Source: Saccoglossus kowalevskii (Eukaryota > Hemichordata > Enteropneusta > Harrimaniidae). Taken from it: a DNA stretch of 32,481 nt. A model generated the notes under the pieces. That model was not told where the DNA came from, searched no databases, and worked only from the letters and a program-made list of their open reading frames with translations. Numbering within the stretch: the first letter of the stretch is position 1; each line of letters opens with the position of its first letter. The position numbers and the translations under genes are program-made. The stretch is taken from assembly GCF_000003605.2 (NCBI RefSeq), contig NW_003140313.1, positions 532,697 to 565,177 on the forward strand, written 5' to 3'. This document shows positions 11,906 through 23,100 of the stretch, piece after piece.

Positions 11906-14900
11906 GTGAGTATAAAACATATTAATTTCAATGATTGTTACAACACCTTATGCCTATTTCACGATAGCAACAAAAAACGGATTGTCAGTTCAAAAGGAAC
12001 CGCTTACGAAATGTTTCTAGGTTTCTGTGATGAATTAGAGAAAAAAGGGAATTGAAAGGTTCATCGCCGTATCTCAGGATCAAAAACAAATTATTGTTGA
12101 GCTGTATGCGCGTACGTATATGTGTCAGGTGTAGAGCTATGCCGTAGTTGAACTCTATACACCATGCCGTTGCTGTCTTTCTTGCTCGAAGATCAACAAT
12201 AAATAGTGCTGTCGATTATCTTGTATCAGGGCGTAATTGGACGGGGTGTCATTTGCAACGTTGCTATCACCGCATACAGACGTGATAATACCTACATTAG
12301 GAGATTAATTGGTGTACGTACAGCTATATACGGATTTTGAATACTAACGTAGTGTTTCAAGCAAAATAACAAGCCCCTCTGCGAGATACCAAGGCGAGCG
12401 CTACCTAATTTGAAGCGGGAAGGCCGTACGCACGCGCGGGAATTGAGTCCCAAGCGATGTTTACAAAACACGCTAAAAACGCAAAGGCTCATGGGTAGAC
12501 GCTTGTTTGTATACAGTGACCCGCTATGGCTACCTGACGCATGCGTAGATGACGACTCCCCCCGCAGACTACAACCTACAAAATTTATCTGAGTGAAAAA
12601 TTTGTTGTAAATGGCTCAAGCCAATAATATGTATATTGTGTTTTTTGTCCCTACAGAGGGCCCAATGAAAATTACTTTATTGTATATTGGCCTACCCTCT
12701 TTAAATAAAGTGTTAAATAAATAAAATAAAATAAAGTATTCTAACGGTGTCTATATGATAATGAAATAAGACCCACGTGACCAGAACTGTATGCCTGATT
12801 AGAATAGTTACAGCGTACGCACAAGAATAGCGAATGTTCGATCAATCGTAAACATGTCATAAAATATTACATGCAAACAATAACGTGATTGCAGCTATGT
12901 TATTATTGATATTGCATTGTGGGAGTACCTTTGAACAGCACAATGTTGAAGCATGCGTTTGAAATATAATAACCACTTAGATATTACGTTCACACTAATG
13001 CATACTTTATATAATGTATGTGTACTAATCAAGACGCCACTCGTAGTTGAATTGAAAAAAAACTGACTCTAGCTATTTTATCCCCACACTTTTATTTCCT
13101 GAAAGTGTTCTTAGAAGACCATTGTGGAGAAACTATCAGTATCCATGGCGACCTGCTATACTCCCAGTATTCTATAAATTATGACAACAACATGGACTGC
13201 CTTGTGACAATACAGTCCCCGTACGATTATCAGAGAATAACTTTAGATGTAAGTATAACTTATTTATCTACTTAACGACAACTTGATATCTGGTATGGAT
13301 GTGAGCAAATGTAACCCGGGTTATATGCATTTAACTGAAGAAGACGCTAACACATGCCTCATCGTTGTGAAATATACAAAATTAAAACACCACACCCACT
13401 GAAACGCGTCATTCTAAGGCGTCGTTTAAAGTTCATGTGTTCGACTCGCACATGGAAGCATGATTGATACTAATAAAACATGTATTTTATTATCATAGTT
13501 TGCTTGGATAGATCTTTACAGTTGGAACTGTGATGACTTCATAGAAATTAATGACACCGATGGCTCACTGATTAACAAGTTCTGCGGCGACGGGGAACCA
13601 CCAGATATATTCTCATCAGGAAATATCATATATATTTATATGGTAACTGATAATTCCGGCAACGATAAGGGGTTCCGTTTAGTTTTCACCGCCTTTCACG
13701 ACGGTAAGTAGAACGGGACCTTTTACATTGATGACGCAATTAATTAAAATTACTGAGGGAAATTTGCATTATTTGTAATTTGTTCTGCTATCATGTTAAA
13801 GTAATTTAGTGAACTGTTCAGATGAATAGCAATATAGTAATTATTATCACCAGCTGTGAGTGTGGTGCCGAATTGTTCGAGTCACGTACATCGGGTTATA
13901 TTTACGAACATCGAGTTAAGTAAACATCGAGTTACGAAAACACCGAGTTCCACAAATGCCCACGCCCATATTAAAGAAACCTCGCCAACTTTTACAAAAC
14001 CACGCCCAATTTGTAACTGAAATAAAGTTACTACCGCGGGTCATTGATGTACATAATGAAATTTACTGATCCTTCATTTCAGGTTCAGTGTCACCATGCA
14101 ATGGTACATCTCAGTTCTTGTGTTCTAATGATCGATGTATTGACGATTCATTGACTTGCAATAATAACAATAACTGCAACGACGCTTCCGATGAACACAA
14201 CTGTTCAGGTGTGTGTTTTATTCGACTCATATATAAATTGATTTGATAACAATGATACAACAGATATATTTTCGTCAATGACGAAGAACATGATATTAAA
14301 GTAGATGCATATCATTAAAAATGCGTTTTTGTTTCAGGGTGATGTTCACAAAACTCAAATAACAATATATTGTAACCAAACTATTTTTCACACACAAATT
14401 CGCCAAATACCCGCAGAACGTTTTGAGCATGCTTGTCTTTGTTTTCTCAGGGTAAAAGTCGAATGTGTTTATATAATTGTGTTCGGTAATCTGTACACAA
14501 GTAAACAATTTATACAGTGGGAGCCAATTATTTCATTAATAAATTTGTTAACATTATTCATTTCTACAGAATAACACACATTGTTCATTGTTATTTAATG
14601 TGTCTACATGAAAGATTGCGTAACAATTTGTGTGAATAATTTGCCCTATTAAAATTACAATTTACAATTTTTGCAACCACGAAACATGGGAAGCAATGTA
14701 ATGACTTAGTTTGTGATGTCTATGAGAAATAGTTTAATATATAGAGGGAATAAAGATGAGTATCTAGTTGTATACGAGACATCTAAACAAAAATGTATCC
14801 TTGCAATGGAACATAACATACATACACGCAATGTACACATCATAATTTACTGTAAACATTATCAAAGAGAAATAACTACTGTTACGATAACAAACGGTCC

Positions 14901-15729
14901 CCGTAATGATATTCAGTGTTTACAAAAAACGCAGAATATTTACTACAAAAATCGTGCGTGTTAATTTATTATAGTACCTTATTTAGTGTGTAGAAAATGT
15001 ATACAAACAGCGTATAAATATTTATAATATATAAAACAAAATATTTTTGCCAATTCTCACTTAACACATGATAAATCATTTATATTGAACCAATGGGCAA
15101 TTGTCATAAATACATCATCGTAAACATATATGTCGTGAATTGCCCAATATTTCGTCACGGTACTATACAATTACGACAATTACGGCTGAATTAATGGTTG
15201 TAAAAGATTACTGTTTTATCACAATCTGGGTACTTTATTATATAACAATATTGTAAATTCATATTAATAGACTTAAAGCGCGGTGATCGTCGCGCAGCGC
15301 GTGTTCTAATTTCATGTAAATAAACAATGTATTTTACACGCGTTGTATACGTCGTTAAAAGTCCTATATCGAACAGGACGCAGCACGACGACTGTCGCCC
15401 TTTAAGTAACACACATACAATATCGTTTCACTTGCAAACAAGATAAGAATCAACTCCAACATTTCTATCTCCATTTTGTGTCAACAGATGACGTGAACGT
15501 ATCGCTTGTCGTGTTTGTCGTGCTTACTGTCATTGCAGTTTCCCTGTTTATTATTGTTTCTGTCTATTCTCATTACACTCGAAAGAAAAAGCAGCGCAAC
15601 GCCAACTCAAACACTAACGGAGCACCAGTAAACAACGTGGCGCAAGAAGACAACACACTTCAATATGGATTCCAGAAAGATATGACAATGTATCCATTTT
15701 CACCTCCAGCTTACAACACAGTGACGTAA
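11833..15729 (+). CDS. Receptor gene 1: SP-CUB-LDLa-TM protein
   Basis: Five exons (11833-11905, 13106-13248, 13499-13703, 14083-14208, 15488-15729) join in frame to 262 residues plus stop. The order is signal peptide (1 to about 23), one CUB domain (C31, C56, C83, C101, ending near 138), one LDLa module (C146-C181), a transmembrane helix (about 188-210), the stop-transfer RKKKQR (214-219) and a 43-residue tail. The predicted product is a small type I membrane protein facing outward with CUB and LDLa, modules that bind proteins or calcium in other receptors. The module set resembles a reduced Neto-type protein (Neto has two CUB plus LDLa), but I do not claim orthology. The ATG was chosen because it starts a clear signal peptide and aligns across three paralogues. 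Ligand and function are unknown. Confidence 0.9.
12437..12600 (+). repeat. Dispersed repeat R, copy 1 (gene 1 intron 1)
   Basis: Shares long blocks with 21490-21625: CCCAAGCGATG, CATGGGTAGAC, CTTGTTTGTA, CGCTATGGC and CTGACGCATGCG followed by GTGACGACTCC-like sequence. It has no coding capacity. The type is unresolved; it may be a SINE or MITE fragment. Confidence 0.7.
12601..12736 (+). mobile_element. Probable LINE/SINE 3' end with A-rich tail
   Basis: The segment ends in CCCTCTTTAAATAAAGTG then repeated AAATAA units (12709-12736), the usual look of a non-LTR retroelement 3' terminus. It directly follows repeat R and might be the 3' part of the same element. No RT coding sequence is present. 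Confidence 0.45.
13106..13248 (+). CDS. Gene 1 exon 2, CUB N-terminal half
   Basis: The acceptor is TTATTTCCTGAAAG and the donor is GTAAGT. The exon supplies residues 25-72, including HCGETI (C31), the MDCLVTI strand (C56) and PYDYQ. It ends in phase 0, inside the domain. Compared with gene 3 it differs at 13 of 47 full codons by amino acid and at 5 silently. Confidence 0.9.
13499..13703 (+). CDS. Gene 1 exon 3, CUB C-terminal half
   Basis: It runs from FAWIDLY through NCDDFIEI (C83), FCGDG (C101) and IFSSGN to GFRLVFTAFHD, the classic closing strands of CUB. Phase 0 in, phase 1 out, donor GTAAGT. Length is 205 nt as in genes 2 and 3. Confidence 0.92.
14083..14208 (+). CDS. Gene 1 exon 4, LDLa module
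   Basis: Six cysteines lie at 146, 154, 159, 166, 172 and 181, with F152, NDRCID and the terminal DASDE. Phase 1 on both sides makes it a movable module. Two usual calcium-ligand aspartates are asparagine (N167 and N171), while D177 and E178 are kept. A sequon (NGT, N147) lies in the first loop. Confidence 0.92.
15488..15729 (+). CDS. Gene 1 exon 5, TM helix and cytoplasmic tail
   Basis: It opens DDVNV and then a helix of about 22 hydrophobic residues (SLVVFVVLTVIAV...). Next come RKKKQR, an N-rich linker, YGFQ (242-245) and SPPAYNTVT at the end. The PPAY is a PPxY (WW-domain ligand) pattern and overlaps YNTV, a YxxPhi sorting-signal pattern. No internal tandem repeat is present, unlike gene 2. 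Stop TAA at 15727. Confidence 0.9.
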
Positions 15730-15890
15730 AAAGATGACCACATTGTAACTGTTCCCAGGCTCTAATAGATAGACAATATGGCATTATTGATCATTTTTAT
15801 TTTGATTATTGTCATGTATATGGAACATCGATGCTTATCAAATGTCAGCACAAGAACTTAACGTTCACAGAAACTGATTTGTAAAACATC

Positions 15891-15896
15891 AATAAA
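15891..15896 (+). terminator. Gene 1 polyadenylation signal
   Basis: AATAAA lies 162 bp after the stop codon, in the sequence CATCAATAAAGTCAA. It is the first canonical signal downstream of gene 1. Confidence 0.65.
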
Positions 15897-15899
15897 GTC

Positions 15900-16740
15900 A
15901 ATGCCAATGTCAAGAAAAACTTGTTCATCTTCAAATCGAAACAAAAAACTTCTGCACCCCAGCTTAGATTTTAGAGATTATGGCTCGACCATTGTATAAC
16001 TGCGTTTCCAATTATCTCTTCGAAATTCAATCACTGTACAGATTATCCAAAGTTGATTTGATTATACCACCAAATAGTTAAAATGTCACGTGTTTGTGCA
16101 TTATAGTTCACTTGCCTAGATTATAATATTTACTATGGTCACATGACAGAAGACGTTAATTGCACGTCATCAAGGCCCAAAACCTCACAATAGACAAATA
16201 CTGGTAACAATATAGACAAATCAGATGTATACAGATTCATTTTTATTTTCCTAACTAACACATAATTAATATCTCTGTACGCCCGTGGTCTACAGTCTGA
16301 AATAAATATCATTATCATTATTATAATCGATAGAGAATTTGTTTATTTTCACATTTAGTGGTATGCACACGTATCGAATGAATGGAATGAAACTGACGTG
16401 TACTGAGTTGGACAAGCAGGTGATATATATATACATGATGTAATGGATAATGTGAACCAGTATCGAATTATATATCCGTTTTTGATAATGGTGATTGGGA
16501 ACAAAACAATTAAAACCAAAACAGATAAACAATATAAAACATCGTCAAGTAAGTGGAATAACTACAACTAAGAGGTGGTGGTTCCAAACGGATTTGGTGA
16601 TTTACAAATAACTGGTCATTAAATACATTTATAACCGGCAAAGTGATTAGCAGTGCGAGCAGTGAATTGACGACAGTGTGAATGTTGATCGTTTTCTACG
16701 ATAATAAGCGAAGATGGTGGAATTAAAATGACCTTGCCAG
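15900..16740. other. Gene 1-gene 2 spacer
   Basis: No gene is supported. Near 16295-16330 the sequence GTCTGAAATAAATATC followed by ATTATCATTATTAT resembles a retroelement 3' tail with a short simple repeat, but nothing upstream confirms it. Confidence 0.5.
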
Positions 16741-16747
16741 TCCAAGG

Positions 16748-16755
16748 TATAAATA
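16748..16755 (+). promoter_or_regulatory. Possible TATA box of gene 2
   Basis: TATAAATA lies 340 bp upstream of the ATG and is followed by a GC-richer stretch. If used, it implies a leader of about 300 nt. No matching TATA was found at the same place in genes 1 or 3, so this is tentative. Confidence 0.35.
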
Positions 16756-16860
16756 GGCTACGCCCTGACACCGGCTTCTGTCCCGTGGTGGTACTCACGC
16801 GAGGGAATCGCGAGTAAAGGTCGAGTCATGATTAGTTACACATTAATGTTATACCGACAG

Positions 16861-16960
16861 GTTAATATTTGATTGCGGATATACTCAATTCATTACTCTT
16901 AGCAAGCGAAGGAGTGGGTGAACACACTAATCGCACAGGCTACTACAATACGTACCACTC
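16861..16960 (+). promoter_or_regulatory. Conserved upstream block of gene 2
   Basis: It contains GTTAATATTTGATTG (16861-16875), shared with genes 1 and 3, and GGCTACTACAATACGTAC then CACTC (16938-16960). The second motif is shared with gene 3 (near 28231-28246) and with relic unit B (8464-8481). Confidence 0.5.
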
Positions 16961-17087
16961 TCGGGCTGGCATCTACACGAATCGTCTTTTTAATGTCGGA
17001 AAATTAGTACATTTGAGCGTTTTGAATATTATGGTATAACTATTCATCTACTCACTCGTTGGTAAAAAGGCGGAATATACATACAGT

Positions 17088-17160
17088 ATGACTTTTAACT
17101 GTTCATATTTGGGGACATTATTCATTCTATCAGCTCTTGGTTCAATAGGAGAAGCGACAT
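17088..17160 (+). CDS. Gene 2 exon 1, signal peptide
   Basis: It encodes MTFNCSYLGTLFILSALG then SIGEAT, aligned residue for residue with genes 1 and 3. It ends in phase 1 at donor GTAAGT. Confidence 0.88.
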
Positions 17161-20100
17161 GTAAGTATGACCAAAAAATAATTTAAATTTTGTATTTGAG
17201 CCGGTGCACTCGATAAGATGTTATGGACGTACGTACCTGTGTCAGACACAGAGCTATGACCGAGACAAACGCTATATGTCATGACTGTATTGTCAAGTGC
17301 ACTCCGAGGATCTATGATGGACAGTTACAAAGACATTACAGATATATACACAGATAACACGCAAGTTTCGAATTGACGACCATGGAAAAGCGCCTTGTCA
17401 CTGAGAACAGACGCCAACCTCACTAACTATGTAAACCTTGCCGTTGTTCATATCATCTCATATCATTGCATCGCAAGGAAGGGCTTTATTTACAGCCTTA
17501 TGCCCCAATATAGGTGACATATTATTTTATTTATCTGCTATATGACTTCTAAATTTGTCCAATTCTCCTGCCCTGTTGTCAGTTTGCCAAGCTTTTATTT
17601 GTTGATGATTATCCCCGTGAAAGTTAGGAACAATTTGGAAACAAAAACAGCGAATATTTGTCTAACTATATTAAGGCGAGTAGGAAAGAATCGTCGGTTA
17701 TTGAGGTCCAAAACAATCCATAACCTTGACATTATACCTACAACCTTGACTATGGGAGTGTCCTTCCGTGTAGCAGCTCTTGGTCAAACTAGAGAAGCAA
17801 CTGAGTAGGAACATGAAATTAAATTCAATAACGCTATCTCCATTGATGCATTCGTTATCGCACTTGTACACGTACCAGGCCCACAGCTTTACCAGTACTT
17901 TTTGAATAATTACCGTCAGGACAACAGTTACCAACTGTCACGGTCTATGCAATATTGTATGTAGCGACCAAATCAGCCATTAATGCTTTTTTTTAATAAT
18001 TATCTTATTGTTTAATTTATGAAAAGAACAGTTATATGGCGCACAGCAATCCTCTGTTGTCATAGTCACGGAAACACAACACACGATTCCCAACACCGAC
18101 AACAACAATGATTCGCAAATCGTCTTTTCAAACAAAATGTAACGTTGAATATCATAACGCCGATTTAAAAAAATATGCTTCGTTTAAATAATGAAATGGG
18201 TGAATAATTAATTCAGCACAGATTACACAGACGTAATGGGAAACCGATGACACAGAACATTATTTACCACTCAGGTGTGTTGTGAGGAATGCACGAGTTT
18301 GTGTAACGAAGGCAAAATTCGCCAAATCCGCCACCAATGATGTTATGTTATGTTAAAGAAATCTGACGTCAACATCACAATTTGATGATAANNNNNNNNN
18401 NNNNNNNNNNNNNNNNNNNNNNNNNNNNNNNNNNNNNNNNNNNNNNNNNNNNNNNNNNNNNNNNNNNNNNNNNNNNNNNNNNNNNNNNNNNNNNNNNNNN
18501 NNNNNNNNNNNNNNNNNNNNNNNNNNNNNNNNNNNNNNNNNNNNNNNNNNNNNNNNNNNNNNNNNNNNNNNNNNNNNNNNNNNNNNNNNNNNNNNNNNNN
18601 NNNNNNNNNNNNNNNNNNNNNNNNNNNNNNNNNNNNNNNNNNNNNNNNNNNNNNNNNNNNNNNNNNNNNNNNNNNNNNNNNNNNNNNNNNNNNNNNNNNN
18701 NNNNNNNNNNNNNNNNNNNNNNNNNNNNNNNNNNNNNNNNNNNNNNNNNNNNNNNNNNNNNNNNNNNNNNNNNNNNNNNNNNNNNNNNNNNNNNNNNNNN
18801 NNNNNNNNNNNNNNNNNNNNNNNNNNNNNNNNNNNNNNNNNNNNNNNNNNNNNNNNNNNNNNNNNNNNNNNNNNNNNNNNNNNNNNNNNNNNNNNNNNNN
18901 NNNNNNNNNNNNNNNNNNNNNNNNNNNNNNNNNNNNNNNNNNNNNNNNNNNNNNNNNNNNNNNNNNNNNNNNNNNNNNNNNNNNNNNNNNNNNNNNNNNN
19001 NNNNNNNNNNNNNNNNNNNNNNNNNNNNNNNNNNNNNNNNNNNNNNNNNNNNNNNNNNNNNNNNNNNNNNNNNNNNNNNNNNNNNNNNNNNNNNNNNNNN
19101 NNNNNNNNNNNNNNNNNNNNNNNNNNNNNNNNNNNNNNNNNNNNNNNNNNNNNNNNNNNNNNNNNNNNNNNNNNNNNNNNNNNNNNNNNNNNNNNNNNNN
19201 NNNNNNNNNNNNNNNNNNNNNNNNNNNNNNNNNNNNNNNNNNNNNNNACGAGTATCAGATAGTAACTTTAGATGTAAGTATGGGAGATATAATTTACTTT
19301 ATGTGTGGTTGAAGAAAAACATCTTTAACGGATACGCAGTTTTCGAACGCTAACATGAAATGCCCTACAACCTATGTTATATTATATTATCATGTTTTTT
19401 AATGTTTTTGTAATATTTATGTAATAGTACATTCGCTCGACATTTGAGCCCCGGGTCGTAGTATTGGTCACTCATACGGTATATAGAATTGATGTTACAA
19501 ATAATCGTCTGTCCTTAGCATCCGCTATCTGTAACCGTCATAACGGTCTGATGCACAGACAGCTGACGTACAAGACATAATTAAATAAATGCGACCAATC
19601 TACCGAATCGGATGTTTACTGCGAATTAGGAAAAAAATAACAAACTTTCACGGCCAAACGATCCGCAGGGGTGACATTAGATCAACCGCTAACAAAATTC
19701 GGCCGAATTCGTAGGGAATTTTAGTGTTTGAAAAATCCCTTGCATGCGAAACCTTAATTACACGCACACACACACACACACACAAAATAGAAAACGTTCC
19801 CGGGTTATTTGAAACCGAAACCGTCATCTAACTAGTTCCTTATAGTACACAGAGTAAATATCGGTAGATTGGTTGCATTTATTTGATTATTACGCCAGTT
19901 AACTGTAGTCTGAAGGCCCCCTGAACAAAATCCCATTTTTATCTGCGTTCCCAAAACCGCAGTTTTCTAGGATCCGCAGGACGCGCTTTTGATTATCGTG
20001 TTTTTAATACATTAGAGAGTTACGAAAACTAGTTAAAAACTGACTATTTCCCGCAATTTTTAAAAAAATATTTCGGCATGAAGACCTTTTTTTTTTATCT

Positions 20101-23100
20101 GCTTACGCGTACTCACGGTCTCGGAATTCGAAATTTTCATGATCTTCGGCATCAAACTCCTCTATGAGACTGCAGTAGGCTCCTTGGCCATGCCTTCTCA
20201 TAACCCATGATCTTGTCAATCTCCTGCGACATGCCGCTCTTAATCGCCGACGACGACGGCGCAAAAGCAACAGCTATATCTCGTCATATTAGGATGATGA
20301 ATCGGTCTCACTCTATTCCGTGGGTGCAGCTATTTTGTTGTTAAGTAAACATTCGCGACGCATGCGCATTTACGAGTGCGCGTAAGCAGGTAGATTTCAT
20401 TACATTGCACACGGAAGCATTCTGCCACTCGTGGCGAAATTTATCTAACACAATAAATATTTACCATTTCGCCACGAGTGACTAAAATCTTGCGTAAAGT
20501 TGCGCGTACGCGGAAGATATTTGCTTAAGCAAACAGCCACGAATGAGTTTTTCCCGAGCTGATAGCTGTGGGAATTATTAAGAAGAGTAGGTTCAAGTTC
20601 AGGAATGGAAGAATAAACCGCGTATGGACTACAATAGATGACTTTATTGAACGAACAATGAACGAACCATGAACGAACGAGCGAAGAAAACGAACTAAAG
20701 AAAAAACGTTTCGTCTCCTATTTATATTCTCAAAGTAAATATTGGCCTTGTTCGTGAATGGTTACAATGAATATGTCCTTGGACATAATTGGTGTGAAGA
20801 TAAACGAGCTGATTGGTTGAAATTAAAACAATCTCATTGGCTGGCTAAATCTCAGTCAGAATCTTAAATTGTAATCAAGCTCAATTTTCCGACAATAGCA
20901 CTCGTGTACGCCGGCCTTAAAGTTCAATCAGTTCATTGCCTAGCGTTGCGTGCGCACACAAACGCACGCGTGCATATGTAATTATTGATACATTTATCAT
21001 GCTTTCGTTTATCACAGTGGGATTGGATAGATCTTTACAATCGGTATTGCAATGACTACATAAAAGTGTACGACACTGATGGATCGTTGATGGAGAAGTT
21101 TTGTGGCAAAGCGAACCCCGAGGACATGTACTCATCAGGAGAAAGTATAGATATTCACATGGTAACTGATAATAGATACAGTGATAGGGGGTTCAGTTTA
21201 GTCTTCACCGCCATACATGATGGTAAGTAGAGATATGGACACAGTAGTACGAAGACGAAGTACGCGACTGGTTAATTTTTAGTGATTAAGAGCTAGCGAG
21301 CCTTATACTTAAGTTAGTTTGTCTGAAATTGTGATATAAAAGTGAATAAACTGTCTGTAATGGAGGTGCGGTGAATTTTATGTTCGTCGATTTAAATTTA
21401 ATACAGCACGAGTGGATGGGGCAGGGCAAAAAAAAAATATTAAATCGGTCAGAGTATCGAAAAAGTAACTTTTACACGCGGTTAGTTAAAGCGGGAATTG
21501 GATCCCAAGCGATGATAACAACTCAAGCTAAAAACACAAAGGTTCATGGGTAGACTCTTGTTTGTAAACAATAACACGCTATGGCCATCTGACGCATGCG
21601 CAGGTGACGACTCCGCCGCTTTAAGTCAAAATACAATTTGTTTATTTTTATATTACAGCCGCAGAATTACCATGCAACGACACGTCGAAGTTTCTGTGTT
21701 CCAATGATCGATGTATTGACAGCTCGTTGGTTTGTGATGGAAACAATAATTGCAATACCGATTCGGATGAAGACGGCTGTCCACGTTAGTCCTTTTTTTT
21801 AACTCCTCACATTATTACTGTGGAGTCCAGGCTCCACTGTGTTCTTGTCGGCCGCTTCCCAACGCTGTGGCTCTTGCCCGTGGCGATTTTTTTTCCTCGA
21901 AGCATTGTATTTTAATAGGGATTTGAGGCTATCGTGAAATGCCATGGTATGCGCAACAATGCTGTCAACTTGCTCACGGATTTAACAGTTTTATAATACA
22001 CAAATCCTCTAATAATAAAGACAAACATGGCTGGCTCCAGGGTTTGTCCGGACTCCACACAAAGAATTTCGCTGATTCGGCATTTCCATGATGTATCCTT
22101 GGAAGGAAAAAATGTATAATAATAACGTTATTACGAGGATACCTCTTGAGGTATTGTCATGGGGAAAACTCTTCCCTCGGGGTTCTCCACACGTGTCAGG
22201 GGGAAAACTCGTCTCGTCTCTCTATCTCGTCCTCTTGAGGTACGGGATCGGGAAAGTCACTTTAACTTTACAGTCAAATAAGGCACACACAACGAAATAC
22301 GTTTCAGCTCTCGTCTTAGTCGATCAATCGAGCACTCCATAAGACACAGCGCCCTGGGAAAAAAATCCCCAAGGCTATCACAAGGCTGACCCAAGACTCG
22401 CCCAAGACAGGACTGCCTCAAGGCTCGCCCCTGGACTCTCTCGGACTGCGTCTGTCGTGGAGTATTCGCCAAGACCAACTCAAACTCTCTTTATTCATTT
22501 TCAAAACTCTAACCAATTACAAAACAGTAAAAAGACTCTAGGGCGTAACCTTCAATCATAAAGCCAATCACACTAAGTACTGAATACGTCATATCTTTTG
22601 ATTAATCGTTCACTACATTAATAACTATGAATATAAACTGTCAGAATGAGTAGTCTAAAAAGCGGTGGTTTTCTGGTAATTAGTTCCAAATCACTGAGCC
22701 AAGTTCCGTCCAAAACTTCAAATAGGCCTACACGATGACAGACATAACACAGCAATTCGCTAATAATCAACTAATTAAGTCGGTTAACAGATACGCAAAA
22801 ACAAATTCATGACAGTATCCTCGTAATAACCTCATATTATTCGCAGAAGTTTATTGATAATTCTAGATTAGAAATGTATATCAAGACATGCAGCGAAAAA
22901 ACTATCAATATTAAATTATTAATATTGTACGTTATCAGATATAACAATAGGATAAGGAGATGCATGCATGATAAATACACTCACAATTTGTTTAAAACGC
23001 CATAGTCGTCACACAGCCCGCGAAAGAGTTACACGTAATCAAGCAATACGTTTTATCAACGTCGAGTACGTCGCATAGAATCCATATAGAACAAGACGGG

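Noticed and set aside
18382-19353. 323-codon open frame
   Set aside because: It is almost entirely translated N; only the last 26 nt before 19274 are exon, and in a different frame.
20917-21135. 72-codon minus-strand frame with several cysteines
   Set aside because: It is antisense to CUB exon 3 of gene 2.
22225-22245. CCTCTTGAGGTA shared by the LTR interior and its target palindrome
   Set aside because: Twelve bases in this context can coincide, and copy 1 has CCCCTTGAGGTA, so no mechanism is implied.
22088-22478. Open frames of 84 (+) and 73 (-) codons
   Set aside because: They lie within the solo LTR, and a matching stretch occurs in the LTR at 2569-3200 fused to RT sequence.
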